Source: Pseudomonadota bacterium
Lineage (GTDB): Bacteria; Pseudomonadota; Gammaproteobacteria; Burkholderiales; Thiobacillaceae
Assembly (NCBI GenBank): GCA_021802555.1
Contig: JAJZRU010000021.1
Coordinates: 1-48,259 of the forward strand
Reading direction: 5' to 3'
DNA: 48,259 nt
Part shown: piece after piece, positions 16,104 through 25,727 of the stretch
Layout of the letters: each line of letters opens with the position of its first letter
How positions within the stretch are numbered: the first letter of the stretch is position 1
Position numbers and translations under genes: made by a program
Notes under the pieces: model-generated
The model's database searches: none
Told to the model about the DNA's origin: nothing
What the model saw: the letters and a program-made list of their open reading frames with translations, nothing else

Positions 16104-18530
16104 TCACACCACTTTTTTTTCCTGCGCCGGGTGGGCAGGCCCGTCGGTCTGTCGATGATCGCGGGGAGCTTTTTGTTCGGGTCGCAACAAACGCAGGCAG
16201 GGTTCGGTGGCAACCATATCGAGCGCAGTGAATTCGTCCTGATTGCTGAGGCCCGGATCGGCGCCGGCGGCAAGCAGATATTGAAGCACGTCGAATTTGC
16301 CGGTCGAGGCGGCGTACATGAGGCAGCTGGCGCCCGTGTCATTCTGGTGGTTCAGGTCCGCGCCGGCGCGGATCAGCAGATCCAGCACTTCCAGGTTTTC
16401 GCCCACGCAGGCCGGCCAGAGAGCCTGATTGCCGTCGATGTTTCGGGTGTGCAGCCCGGCGCCGGCATCGAGCAAGACGCGCACGATGGCGGCATCTCCC
16501 AGGCGGCAGGCGCGCATCAGCGGCGTCATGCCATGCGGTCCTGCGGCGTTGATGTCCGGGCCGTAACCCTGGCCGGCAAGCCAGGCGGCGAGTTCTGCGT
16601 CCACCGGAGCCGGCTGGCTTTGTTGCGCGGCAATCCAGCCGTTATAGCCTTCGTCCAGGCTATAGACCTTGCGAAAGCCGAAGTCGGCAAACATCTGGGC
16701 ATAGACCTGGCTGGAGTTGCCCCGGTAGCAGTAGATGAGGATGGGGCGATCCTTATGGGTGCGCACCAGATAAGGCGCGGCGTTGTCCATGCTCAGATGT
16801 ACGGCCCCGGCGAGATGTCCGTCCCGATAGTCGGCCGCTGCGCGCACGTCGAAGATCAGCGTATCTCGGTCTTGCAACAGCGCCGCAGCGCCCTGTTTGT
16901 CCATGCGGTGAAATTGCGGGTCGGCGCTCATGGCTCTCCTTTCTCGCTTGTCCTGTTCGGCGTAAGGCGGCAGAGTGGTGATGCGGGTGTCGGCCAGCGG
17001 GACGCCGACGGTGAAGTGGTAGAGGGACTGCAGGCGGTCGTCGCTCAGGCCCAGCAGTTCGTGGAAGGCGTCATCGAAATAGCAGCCGATGCCGGTGCCG
17101 CGCAGGCCCGCGGCCTCCGCTTGCAGATAGAGGGCGTGGCCCAGCAGTCCCGCCTCCCAGTGCAGCTGCCGATAGCGCCAGGCGTGGGCGGGCACCAGCG
17201 ACCCGAATTCAGCCAGCATGCCCAGGGCGAAGCAGCTGTCGGCGGCAATGGCTTGGTGGCAGCACAAGGTGCGCGCCGCCTTGCGCCCATCCCCGGCTTG
17301 CAGCAGGTAAAGGGGGATATGGGACGGCGCGGCATCGACCTTTTGCCAAAGGAAATCGGGGCTCAACGCGCCGCGCAGTTCATGTTCTCCCTGCGGGCTG
17401 CGGGGCAGGGCGTAGAGGCCGGGCTCCAGCCCCGCCACGCGGTGGACGAAGAAGACCGGGTGCAGTCTCGGGGCATACGCCCAGACATCCCAGGGAACGG
17501 CCCTGCGGGGGAGCAGCGCGTCGAGCAGGCGGAAGAAAGCCTCGCGCCCCATGCTGCCGCGCGCGTCGAAGGCCTGGGCACTGCGGCGCCGGCGGATGAT
17601 GTCGACCGCAGCCTCCGTGCAGGTTTCCTCACGAGCTGGATAGGCCGGCAGCGGCTGTGTATCAGGCGAGGCAGCGGGCTGGCGGCTGGCGGCGGCGACT
17701 TCGTCGATCACCGGCCAGCGGTACATGGGATGCGGGTCCAGCCGGTTGGGCCGCCCGGTCCAGGGAGCGGCGGGCGCAAGACTGGACGCCCATGCAGGCG
17801 GCTCGCCGGCCAGTGCAGGGTGGATGGCAAGCAGCAGCTCAGGCTCTTCGCCTTCCACCGCGGCATAGTCTTCGGCTCTGTCCAGGCCCAGCCAGCCGGT
17901 GAGCATCACCGGATTCTGGCCGGCGACCAGGGAAACGCTCCAGCCAAGCGCAGCCGCGGCATAGCGCAGCGCGCCCAGCGCGTGGCCGGTATCCAGTTGG
18001 CAGTAGCGAAAGGCGCGTTCGCCGTATTTCCAGGCTTCGCGCCAGTGCACCGAACTCAAGGCGAGGTACAGCCCGGCAGGTTGAGAGGGAGGCAGCGCCA
18101 GGCGTTGTTCCAGGCAATGCTCGCGGCTGAGATAGTGGTAGACGCCGTCCGCCAGTCCGGGCGTGCCGCGCGACAAGACATAGGTTTCGGTGGGATGCAA
18201 ATTGCCGCTGGAAGGATTGCAGCGCAGCGCCCAGCGGTCCGGGCCGTATTCCTTCCAGGCGGAAAGCCCCAGCGACAGTTCCAGCAGGGCAGCGATGGCC
18301 TTGAGGCCTGGGGGGTGCGGGGCCACGGCCGCCGGCACCCCCAGCTGCGAGTAAGAGGTGGCGAGTTCGTCGGCCGTGAAGGGCAAGGGCAGGCGCGGTG
18401 CGCCGGCGAAGCTGCGGAAGGGGTCGGGCTGCAGGCTCCAGTCCAGGGTTTCCGGTCCTGCGGCATAGCGCTCCAGGCGATGCTTGGTGCGCTGGTGGTA
18501 GGCCAGTACGGTTTGCGCGGGCGTGCTCAT
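16104..18530 (-). CDS. Fused frame: tandem SagB-type nitroreductase + rhodanese + ankyrin repeats
   Basis: An 808-residue open frame. Residues about 30-245 and 305-530 are two SagB/nitroreductase-like FMN domains (for example RRRSAQAFDARGSM and GIGCYFDDAFHELLG in the second). Residues about 540-645 are a rhodanese with active-site Cys in CYRGNSS. Residues about 655-785 hold three to four ankyrin repeats (GMTPLMRACRLGDAAIV and the like). At the nitroreductase/rhodanese border there is an ATG (16931, residue 534) preceded by AAAGGAGAGCC, a strong ribosome-binding site. A separate 275-residue rhodanese-ankyrin protein could therefore also be made. It overlaps draG-nifO by ATGA. Exact chemistry is unknown; sulfur or flavin chemistry tied to nitrogenase is inferred from its place in the draT operon. 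Confidence 0.85.
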   Translation of the reverse strand: MSTPAQTVLAYHQRTKHRLERYAAGPETLDWSLQPDPFRSFAGAPRLPLPFTADELATSYSQLGVPAAVAPHPPGLKAIAALLELSLGLSAWKEYGPDRWALRCNPSSGNLHPTETYVLSRGTPGLADGVYHYLSREHCLEQRLALPPSQPAGLYLALSSVHWREAWKYGERAFRYCQLDTGHALGALRYAAAALGWSVSLVAGQNPVMLTGWLGLDRAEDYAAVEGEEPELLLAIHPALAGEPPAWASSLAPAAPWTGRPNRLDPHPMYRWPVIDEVAAASRQPAASPDTQPLPAYPAREETCTEAAVDIIRRRRSAQAFDARGSMGREAFFRLLDALLPRRAVPWDVWAYAPRLHPVFFVHRVAGLEPGLYALPRSPQGEHELRGALSPDFLWQKVDAAPSHIPLYLLQAGDGRKAARTLCCHQAIAADSCFALGMLAEFGSLVPAHAWRYRQLHWEAGLLGHALYLQAEAAGLRGTGIGCYFDDAFHELLGLSDDRLQSLYHFTVGVPLADTRITTLPPYAEQDKRERRAMSADPQFHRMDKQGAAALLQDRDTLIFDVRAAADYRDGHLAGAVHLSMDNAAPYLVRTHKDRPILIYCYRGNSSQVYAQMFADFGFRKVYSLDEGYNGWIAAQQSQPAPVDAELAAWLAGQGYGPDINAAGPHGMTPLMRACRLGDAAIVRVLLDAGAGLHTRNIDGNQALWPACVGENLEVLDLLIRAGADLNHQNDTGASCLMYAASTGKFDVLQYLLAAGADPGLSNQDEFTALDMVATEPCLRLLRPEQKAPRDHRQTDGPAHPAQEKKVV

Positions 18531-19864
18531 GGTTCGGCAGTTGGGGAAGGGCAGGGAGTCTGCCGGTGGCAGGGTTGCGAGGCCTCGTCACCGGCCGTCA
18601 TCGCGCGGTCGCCCAGCCAGCGGGCTACTTGTGGGGCATCGAAACCGGCCAGGCGGATTTCCCCGGCTTCCAGCAGCGGGCGGCGGATCAGCAAGGGGTC
18701 GGCCACCATCGCTTGCAGTGCCTCGGTTTCGGTCATGGTCTCGGGGATGATTTCGCCGCCCTTCACGCGGGGTGACGCGCGGTTGAACCATTCCCCCACC
18801 GGCCGGGCACCGAAGAATTGCCTGAGCCGCGAGGCCGTCCAGGGCTCCGTCAGGATGTTTTTTTCGAACAGCTCGTGGCCTGCCGCCAGGAGCTGCTCTT
18901 TCTGCCGGGCGTTGTTGGCGCAGCCGGGTTTTTCGTAGAAGACGATCCGTGTCATTCGCTCCTCCGTTTGTTCATCCATCGAACGGTAGTGGGGAGACAG
19001 GCGCAGCAGCGCATCCACCTGCGCGCCGATGTCCCGGCGCACCGCGGGGTCGAGCCTCTTGAGCCAGTGAGCGGGCAGGCTGGCGGCGCCGTAAGCGGCC
19101 CCGGACAGCATGCCGGCGAGTGCCCCGGTGGTGTCCGCATCCTCCCCCTGGTTGACGGTCTGCACCACGCAGTGCTCGACGCTGTCGGCATGAAAAAAAT
19201 AATGCAGCACCGTTTGCACCGTATCCACGATATAGCCTGAAGCGCGTCCCGCATAGGGCGTGAAGCGAAATTCTGGGTGGCGCCCGATCAGCCGGTTGGC
19301 CTCTTCCCGGCAGGCCTTGAGGCCCTTGCCCAGCAGCAGCGCCTGGACCATGCTTCCCAGGCTCAAGGCGGCGGCATCGGAGAGCGGGTTGTTGTGGGTG
19401 AGGTGGCATTGCTCCAGCGTCCAGCGCTCGAAGGCCTCGGCATCGCCCAGGGTCGCCAGGGCCACCGGCAGGTTGCGCATGGCGGCGCCGTTGCCGGCGT
19501 CTTCGCTCACCGGGACGCTCAGACTGCCCGAGGTGATGTAGCGTTGTATGCCCCGTCGGCAGGTGTTGCCGCAGTCCGCCGGTTTGCTTTTGAGCCATAG
19601 CGCGAAGCTCTCCGCCACCGCCGGCAGGCTCCAGCCCTGCTGCGAAACGATGGCCCGGCCCAAAGCCAGCGACAGGCTCGTATCGTCGGTGACCTGGCCG
19701 GCGCGCAATTTGAGCCAGCCGCCGCCGATCAGCGTGCGATGCAGGCCGTGCTTGGCCTGGATTTCCCGCGGCGTCATGAACTCGACCGTGGCGCCCAGGG
19801 CATCGCCCAGCGCGAGGCCGAGGTAGGCGCCTAGGGCGCGATCCAGCAGCTCGGCGCGATTCAC
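18527..19864 (-). CDS. draG: Fused frame: DraG (dinitrogenase reductase ADP-ribosylhydrolase) + NifO/ArsC-like domain
   Basis: A 445-residue open frame. Residues 1-303 are DraG, which removes ADP-ribose from NifH. Metal-binding motifs are VTDDTSL (D60, D61) and GEDADTTGA. From residue 304 (MTRIVFYEKPGCANN) to about 420 it is a nitrogenase-associated ArsC/Spx-fold protein of the NifO type, with its Cys in KPGC. There is no stop between them. However, the ATG at 18955 is preceded by GGAGG at 5 bases, an ideal start for a separate NifO-like product. It is coupled to draT (overlap of 4 bases) and to the downstream frame (ATGA). Confidence 0.92.
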   Translation of the reverse strand: MNRAELLDRALGAYLGLALGDALGATVEFMTPREIQAKHGLHRTLIGGGWLKLRAGQVTDDTSLSLALGRAIVSQQGWSLPAVAESFALWLKSKPADCGNTCRRGIQRYITSGSLSVPVSEDAGNGAAMRNLPVALATLGDAEAFERWTLEQCHLTHNNPLSDAAALSLGSMVQALLLGKGLKACREEANRLIGRHPEFRFTPYAGRASGYIVDTVQTVLHYFFHADSVEHCVVQTVNQGEDADTTGALAGMLSGAAYGAASLPAHWLKRLDPAVRRDIGAQVDALLRLSPHYRSMDEQTEERMTRIVFYEKPGCANNARQKEQLLAAGHELFEKNILTEPWTASRLRQFFGARPVGEWFNRASPRVKGGEIIPETMTETEALQAMVADPLLIRRPLLEAGEIRLAGFDAPQVARWLGDRAMTAGDEASQPCHRQTPCPSPTAEP

Positions 19865-20643
19865 AGGTAGCTGACCTCGACCCGGTAGGCGCCGCCGATG
19901 GCCAGATATTCGCCTTCGCTTTTGAGCATGTGGTGGCTGAGCAGTTCGTTGAAGAAAACGATCTTGGGCATGGGAACCTTGGCAGTGAGGATGTAATCGC
20001 CGAACTCGCCCGCGATTTCCCGAAGGGCGCTGAAGGAAACCAGGTTGTTGAGACGCAGGTGATGGAAACTGGCATGGGCGCCTGGCGGCAGGCGGGCATC
20101 GCCGCAGGGGTTCATGCCACGGTACAGCGCCACGTGCCGCTGGCCGCGACCGATCCAGCGGGCCAGCACGTACTGGCAGAACTCGTAGAGCAGGTCCAGT
20201 TGCTGATGCAGGCCCGCGATGTCGTAGCGGCAGCTCAATTTATCCTCGACGTAGCTCATCCACGCCGGGGAGCCGAAACGCCCGAGCGTGGTCTTGTGAT
20301 AGCTGGGAGCGAGGCCGAAGCGGCTTTCCACCCAGCCCTTGAGCACGGCGCCTTCCACCGAGTTGGCATCGAAGGCCCAGCCTTTGAGTAGGCACAGGTA
20401 ATCGGAGCGGAACCGGCGCCGGCCCCGTGCGTCCGCGTTGGGCATGTCGAGGCCGAAGCACTCGTCCATGTAGCGCTGGAAGCGCTGGGCCGCTTTCGCG
20501 GGGTCGTCCGTTGCGTCCAGGTGCTGAAAGAATGCACTGTGCATTTCCCGCACGCCGCGGATGGCAAGCGCTTGCGGGTCTTCGTTGTAGGCCTCGCTGC
20601 CCACCACGACCGGCGGCAGGCCGACCAGATTGGTGCCCTGCAC
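19861..20643 (-). CDS. draT: DraT, NAD+-dinitrogenase-reductase ADP-ribosyltransferase
   Basis: A 260-residue enzyme that inactivates NifH by ADP-ribosylating its conserved Arg when ammonium or darkness/energy signals appear. Family stretches are TNLVGLPPVVVGS at the start, FEYL-like acidic helices, and HVALYRGMN and FFNELLSHHMLKSEGEY near the end. The start is taken as GTG at 20643, where homology begins, 13 bases after the upstream stop. No strong ribosome-binding site is seen, so coupling to the upstream gene is likely. The frame is open further upstream, but that part lies inside the pseudo-receiver gene. Confidence 0.93.
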   Translation of the reverse strand: MQGTNLVGLPPVVVGSEAYNEDPQALAIRGVREMHSAFFQHLDATDDPAKAAQRFQRYMDECFGLDMPNADARGRRRFRSDYLCLLKGWAFDANSVEGAVLKGWVESRFGLAPSYHKTTLGRFGSPAWMSYVEDKLSCRYDIAGLHQQLDLLYEFCQYVLARWIGRGQRHVALYRGMNPCGDARLPPGAHASFHHLRLNNLVSFSALREIAGEFGDYILTAKVPMPKIVFFNELLSHHMLKSEGEYLAIGGAYRVEVSYL

Positions 20644-20656
20644 GCCTGGGTCCGGC

Positions 20657-21079
20657 TCACGCCGCCTGGATCGCGATGGGGCGGCGCTTGCGGCCCAGCA
20701 AAGCGTCGACGCGGTCGCGCAGCTTCTCCACGGTGAGCGGCTTGTACACCACGCCATCTGCGCCTGACTGGCGGCAAGCCTGGGCAAATTCTTCCTTGCC
20801 CTCTCCGGCCAGCAGCAGGGTCTTCACACCGGGGATGGTCTGCGCGCAGCGGGCAAAGACGTCCTTGCCTTCTTCATTGACGAGGGCTTCCCCCAACACC
20901 AACAGGTCAGGCTTCCACTCGGCCGCCTTGTCGAAGGCGGCCTTGAGGCTGGGCAGTTCATGGGTTTCGTTTTCGTCGTGCAGCATGAAAACCGCCGCCA
21001 TGCGGCTGATTTCGTCCGTATCGACGACGAAGACGCGCTTGTTGTCCACAGCACGGGCGGCTTCCACTCCGATCTGCAT
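20657..21079 (-). CDS. Receiver-like protein without phospho-acceptor Asp (pseudo-receiver)
   Basis: A 140-residue single-domain protein with the CheY fold pattern: VFVVDTDE (acidic pocket), DLLVLGEAL, TLLLAGEG and YKPL (conserved Lys). At the place of the phospho-accepting Asp it has Gly, followed by Glu, and the usual Thr/Ser switch is replaced by Ala/Gly. It may therefore act without phosphorylation, as a docking or sensing domain. It is the first gene of the draT-draG operon and has its own sigma-54 promoter. The start chosen is MQIGV, with GGAGAG upstream; 42 more residues are open upstream but lie across the promoter. Confidence 0.8.
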   Translation of the reverse strand: MQIGVEAARAVDNKRVFVVDTDEISRMAAVFMLHDENETHELPSLKAAFDKAAEWKPDLLVLGEALVNEEGKDVFARCAQTIPGVKTLLLAGEGKEEFAQACRQSGADGVVYKPLTVEKLRDRVDALLGRKRRPIAIQAA

Positions 21080-21117
21080 GATGGGCTCTCCAGTATCCGA
21101 CGCATCCCATGGTAGAG

Positions 21118-21133
21118 AGCAAATAACGTTCCT
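21118..21133 (-). promoter_or_regulatory. Sigma-54 promoter of the pseudo-receiver-draT-draG operon
   Basis: On the minus strand it reads AGGAAC-N5-TTGCT, against the consensus TGGCAC-N5-TTGCW. The invariant GG and GC are kept with the right spacing, and 9 of 11 positions match. It would start transcription about 28 bases before the chosen ATG. Confidence 0.7.
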
Positions 21134-21221
21134 GTAGGCGCTTCCGTCGGGCGCGGTGACGAAGCCTTTGCATTTCAAGGCCCTGCCGCCGAGTCGAGTA
21201 GCCAAAAAATGCGGCCCGGCT

Positions 21222-21237
21222 TGTACTGTTCCCTACA
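21222..21237. promoter_or_regulatory. NifA upstream activator site 1
   Basis: TGT-N10-ACA (TGTACTGTTCCCTACA), an exact match to the NifA consensus. It lies 100 bases before the nifH -24 element and 89 bases before the divergent -24 element, so it can serve both. Confidence 0.85.
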
Positions 21238-21251
21238 GCGCAAAGTCTATT

Positions 21252-21267
21252 TGTATGGTTTGCAACA
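21252..21267. promoter_or_regulatory. NifA upstream activator site 2
   Basis: TGT-N10-ACA (TGTATGGTTTGCAACA), a second exact match 30 bases (about three helical turns) from site 1 and so on the same DNA face. An A-rich tract (21288-21309) lies between it and the nifH promoter and may help bending. Confidence 0.85.
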
Positions 21268-21336
21268 AGCCCTTCGTCGCCGGCAGAAAAAATAAAAACA
21301 AAAATAAAACAGGTGTTTATGAGTTGATGTGGGACA

Positions 21337-21352
21337 TGGCACGGCCGTTGCT
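21337..21352 (+). promoter_or_regulatory. Sigma-54 promoter of nifH
   Basis: TGGCAC-GGCCG-TTGCT is a perfect -24/-12 element. Transcription should begin near 21364, giving a leader of about 130 bases before the nifH ATG. Confidence 0.95.
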
Positions 21353-21377
21353 CAAGTCCCAGCGCACCGGATGTTTC

Positions 21378-21412
21378 TTGCCGGGTTTCGCTGTAGCAGC
21401 GAAAGCCCGCAA
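21378..21412 (+). other. Long stem-loop in the nifH leader
   Basis: CGGGTTTCGCTG pairs with CAGCGAAA-G-CCCG around a TAG loop (core 21382-21409). This gives 12 pairs with one bulged G. It begins about 15 bases from the predicted 5' end. It may protect the nif mRNA 5' end or regulate translation. There is no T-run, so it is not a normal terminator. Confidence 0.7.
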
Positions 21413-21496
21413 AAGAAGGCGACTGAAGAAAGTGAACCGGCGAATCACTCGGGCCCGAAGCAGGTTTTCATCTGAACTGAACCAAGGAGAGTTTAA

Positions 21497-22387
<891 letters not shown>

Positions 22388-22393
22388 CGGAAT

Positions 22394-22457
22394 CCGGTCC
22401 CGCCGCGGCGGGACCGGGAGCCGTCCGTAAACGGCGGAGGAAGGAAACGCCGTTTAC
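22394..22457 (+). other. Two intercistronic hairpins between nifH and nifD
   Basis: Hairpin 1 (22394-22417) has a 10-bp stem CCGGTCCCGC/GCGGGACCGG with no T-run. Hairpin 2 (22427-22457) pairs GTAAACGGC with GCCGTTTAC. They probably stabilise the nifH 3' end or partly halt transcription, so that more NifH than NifDK is made. That role is known for nif operons and inferred here. Confidence 0.7.
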
Positions 22458-22513
22458 AGAGGGTTCCAAATAGCGAGTTCTCGATCGGTTTTTCAACATA
22501 GAGGAGTGCAGCA

Positions 22514-23965
22514 ATGAGTCTGACGGCAGAAGACATCAAGGCCCGCAACAAGGAGATGATCCAGGAGGTGTTGTCGGTCTATCCGGAAAAAACCGCCAAG
22601 CGGCGGGCCAAGCATCTGGGCACCTTCGAGGAAGGCAAGCCCGACTGCGGCGTGAAGTCCAACATCAAGTCTATTCCCGGCGTGATGACCATCCGCGGCT
22701 GCGCCTACGCCGGCTCCAAGGGGGTGGTGTGGGGCCCGATCAAGGACATGATCCACATCTCCCACGGCCCGGTGGGCTGCGGCCAGTATTCCTGGGCGGC
22801 ACGGCGCAACTACTACATCGGCACCACCGGTGTGGACACCTTCGTCACCATGCAGTTCACCTCCGATTTCCAGGAAAAGGACATCGTCTTCGGCGGCGAC
22901 AAGAAGCTGGAAAAGATCATCGACGAGATCCAGAATCTGTTCCCGCTCAACAAGGGCATCAGCGTGCAGTCCGAGTGCCCCATCGGGCTCATCGGCGATG
23001 ACATCGAAGCGGTGTCGAAGAAGAAGTCCAAGGAATACGGCGGCAAGACCATCGTGCCGGTGCGCTGCGAGGGTTTCCGCGGCGTGTCGCAGTCGCTGGG
23101 CCACCACATCGCCAACGACTCCATCCGCGACTGGGTGTTCGACAAGGATGCCACGCAGAAGACCGAGTTCCAGAGCACGCCCTACGACGTGGCCATCATC
23201 GGCGACTACAACATCGGCGGCGACGCCTGGGCCTCGCGCATCATCCTGGAAGAGATGGGCCTGCGCGTCATCGCCCAGTGGTCCGGCGACGGCTCGCTGG
23301 CGGAACTGGAGAACACGCCCAAGGCCAAGCTCAACGTGCTGCACTGCTACCGTTCCATGAACTACATCTCGCGCCACATGGAAGAGAAGTACGGCATACC
23401 CTGGGTGGAGTACAACTTCTTCGGACCCAGCAAGATCGAGGCCTCGCTGCGCGAGATCGCCAGCCACTTCGACGACAAGATCAAGGAAGGCGCGGAACGG
23501 GTCATCGCCAAGTACAAACCCATGATGCAGGCGGTGATCGACAAGTATCGCCCGCGCCTGGAAGGCAAGAAGGTCATGCTGTTCGTCGGCGGCCTGCGTC
23601 CGCGCCACGTGATCGGCGCCTACGAGGACCTGGGCATGGAAGTCATCGGCACCGGCTACGAGTTCGGCCACAACGACGACTACCAGCGCACCACCCACTA
23701 TGTGAAGGACGGCACGCTGATCTACGACGACGTCACCGGCTACGAATTCGAGCAGTTCGTGGAAAAGCTGCAACCCGACCTGGTGGCCTCCGGCATCAAG
23801 GAAAAGTACGTCTTCCAGAAGATGGGCTTCCCCTTCCGCCAGATGCACAGTTGGGATTATTCCGGCCCCTACCACGGCTATGACGGCTTCGCCATCTTCG
23901 CCCGCGACATGGACATGGCCATCAACAACCCGATCTGGAGCAAGACCAAGGCGCCCTGGAAATGA
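22514..23965 (+). CDS. nifD: NifD, nitrogenase MoFe protein alpha chain
   Basis: A 483-residue subunit carrying FeMo-co and half the P-cluster. P-cluster cysteines lie in [18 protein letters not shown] and [11 protein letters not shown]. The FeMo-co Cys is in LHCYRSMNY and its His in [15 protein letters not shown] precedes the ATG. The sequence fits a standard Mo nitrogenase (no VnfD/AnfD features). Confidence 0.99.
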   Translation: MSLTAEDIKARNKEMIQEVLSVYPEKTAKRRAKHLGTFEEGKPDCGVKSNIKSIPGVMTIRGCAYAGSKGVVWGPIKDMIHISHGPVGCGQYSWAARRNYYIGTTGVDTFVTMQFTSDFQEKDIVFGGDKKLEKIIDEIQNLFPLNKGISVQSECPIGLIGDDIEAVSKKKSKEYGGKTIVPVRCEGFRGVSQSLGHHIANDSIRDWVFDKDATQKTEFQSTPYDVAIIGDYNIGGDAWASRIILEEMGLRVIAQWSGDGSLAELENTPKAKLNVLHCYRSMNYISRHMEEKYGIPWVEYNFFGPSKIEASLREIASHFDDKIKEGAERVIAKYKPMMQAVIDKYRPRLEGKKVMLFVGGLRPRHVIGAYEDLGMEVIGTGYEFGHNDDYQRTTHYVKDGTLIYDDVTGYEFEQFVEKLQPDLVASGIKEKYVFQKMGFPFRQMHSWDYSGPYHGYDGFAIFARDMDMAINNPIWSKTKAPWK

Positions 23966-24073
23966 AATGCCGGCGCGATGCGAGCCGCGCCATGAAAAAC
24001 CTGTGGGGTGCGCTGCCCGCTGCGCACCGGAACTGAACGTGCGGCAACGCACCCTGCAAGCTAGGAGATAGAT

Positions 24074-25633
24074 ATGAGCCAAAGCGCTGAAAAAGTCCTC
24101 GACCACTTCGACTTGTTCCGTCAGCCGGAATACGTCGAGATGTTTGAAGACAAGAAGAGCAATTTCGAAGCCCCACACCCCCAGGAGAAGGTGACGGGCA
24201 TCGTCGAATGGACCAAGACCTGGGAATACCGGGAAAAGAACTTCGCCCGCGAAGCCCTCACCGTCAACCCGGCCAAGGCCTGCCAGCCGCTGGGCGCGGT
24301 GTTCGCCGCGGTCGGCTTCGAGAGCACGCTGCCCTTCGTGCATGGCTCGCAGGGCTGCGTGGCTTACTATCGCAGCCACTTCTCGCGGCACTTCAAGGAG
24401 CCCAGCTCCTGCGTCTCCTCTTCCATGACGGAAGACGCGGCGGTGTTCGGCGGCCTGAACAACATGATCGACGGCCTGGCCAACGCCTACAACATGTACA
24501 AGCCGAAGATGATCGCCGTCTCCACCACCTGCATGGCCGAGGTGATCGGTGACGACCTCAACGCCTTCATCAAGACGTCCAAGGAAAAAGGCTCGGTGCC
24601 GGCGGAGTTCGACGTGCCCTTCGCCCACACCCCGGCCTTTGTGGGGAGCCACATCACCGGCTACGACAACGCCCTGAAAGGGATACTGACCCACTTCTGG
24701 GACGGCAAGGCCGGCACGACCGAGGCCCTGGTGCGCCAGCCCAACGACAAGATCAACTTCATCGGCGGCTTCGACGGCTACACCGTGGGCAACCTGCGCG
24801 AGGTCAAGCGCATTTTTGACCTGATGGGCGTGTCCTACACCATCCTGGGCGACAACAGCGAGGTCTGGGATACCCCGGCCGACGGCGAGTTCCGCATGTA
24901 CGACGGCGGCACCACGCTGGAGGAAGCCGCCAACGCCGTGCATGCCAAGGCGACCGTTTCCATGCAGGAATACTGCACGGAGAAGACCCTGCCGATGATC
25001 GCGGAGCACGGTCATGAAGTGGCGGCTTTCAACCATCCCGTCGGCGTGGAAGCCACCGACAAGTTCCTCATGGAAGTCTCGCGCTTGACCGGCAAGGCGA
25101 TCCCCGAGGCGCTGGCCAAGGAGCGCGGCCGCCTGGTGGACGCCATCGCCGACTCCAGCGCCCACATCCACGGCAAGAAGTTCGCTCTCTACGGCGACCC
25201 CGACATGTGCCTGGGCCTGGCTGCCTTCCTGTTGGAACTGGGCGCCGAGCCCACCCATATCCTCGCCACCAACGGCAACAAGGAATGGGGCGCCAAGGTG
25301 CAGGCGATGCTGGACGCCTCGCCCTTCGGCAAGAACTGCCACGTCTATCCTGGCAAGGATCTCTGGCACATGCGCTCGCTGCTGTACACCGAGCCGGTGG
25401 ATTTCCTCATCGGCAACACCTACGGCAAGTACCTGCAGCGCGACACAGGCACGCCGCTGATCCGCATCGGCTTCCCCATCTTCGATCGGCATCACCACCA
25501 CCGCTATCCGGTGTGGGGCTACCAGGGTGGTTTGAATGTGCTGGTCTGGATCCTCGACAAGATCTTCGAGGAGATCGATCGCAACACCATCGTGCCGGCC
25601 AAGACGGACTACAGCTTCGACATCATTCGGTAA
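24074..25633 (+). CDS. nifK: NifK, nitrogenase MoFe protein beta chain
   Basis: A 519-residue subunit that completes the P-cluster and binds NifH. Key stretches are [38 protein letters not shown] and [21 protein letters not shown] lies before the ATG. It is 108 bases after nifD; nifE follows after 94 bases. Confidence 0.99.
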   Translation: MSQSAEKVLDHFDLFRQPEYVEMFEDKKSNFEAPHPQEKVTGIVEWTKTWEYREKNFAREALTVNPAKACQPLGAVFAAVGFESTLPFVHGSQGCVAYYRSHFSRHFKEPSSCVSSSMTEDAAVFGGLNNMIDGLANAYNMYKPKMIAVSTTCMAEVIGDDLNAFIKTSKEKGSVPAEFDVPFAHTPAFVGSHITGYDNALKGILTHFWDGKAGTTEALVRQPNDKINFIGGFDGYTVGNLREVKRIFDLMGVSYTILGDNSEVWDTPADGEFRMYDGGTTLEEAANAVHAKATVSMQEYCTEKTLPMIAEHGHEVAAFNHPVGVEATDKFLMEVSRLTGKAIPEALAKERGRLVDAIADSSAHIHGKKFALYGDPDMCLGLAAFLLELGAEPTHILATNGNKEWGAKVQAMLDASPFGKNCHVYPGKDLWHMRSLLYTEPVDFLIGNTYGKYLQRDTGTPLIRIGFPIFDRHHHHRYPVWGYQGGLNVLVWILDKIFEEIDRNTIVPAKTDYSFDIIR

Positions 25634-25637
25634 GGCA

Positions 25638-25667
25638 GTGAAGGGGGAGGGGTGAAGGGGGAAGGGT
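25638..25667 (+). repeat. Short purine-rich tandem repeat between nifK and nifE
   Basis: Two imperfect copies of GTGAAGGGGGAGG follow one another just after the nifK stop. No coding role. The G-rich tract may slow transcription or simply be slippage-prone. Confidence 0.5.
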
Positions 25668-25727
25668 TCCAAAACTTAACCCTCGCACCCGACCACGGCG
25701 ATTAATGGGTCCAAGCGGAGAACGGCA

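Noticed and set aside
16131-18938. Open frame of 935 codons on the plus strand
   Set aside because: It lies antisense to the nitroreductase-rhodanese-ankyrin and draG-nifO frames, has no family resemblance, and follows from the high GC codon bias of the true genes.
22493-25672. Open frame of 1059 codons on the minus strand
   Set aside because: Antisense shadow of nifD and nifK; the His/Val-rich, low-complexity product is typical of such shadows.
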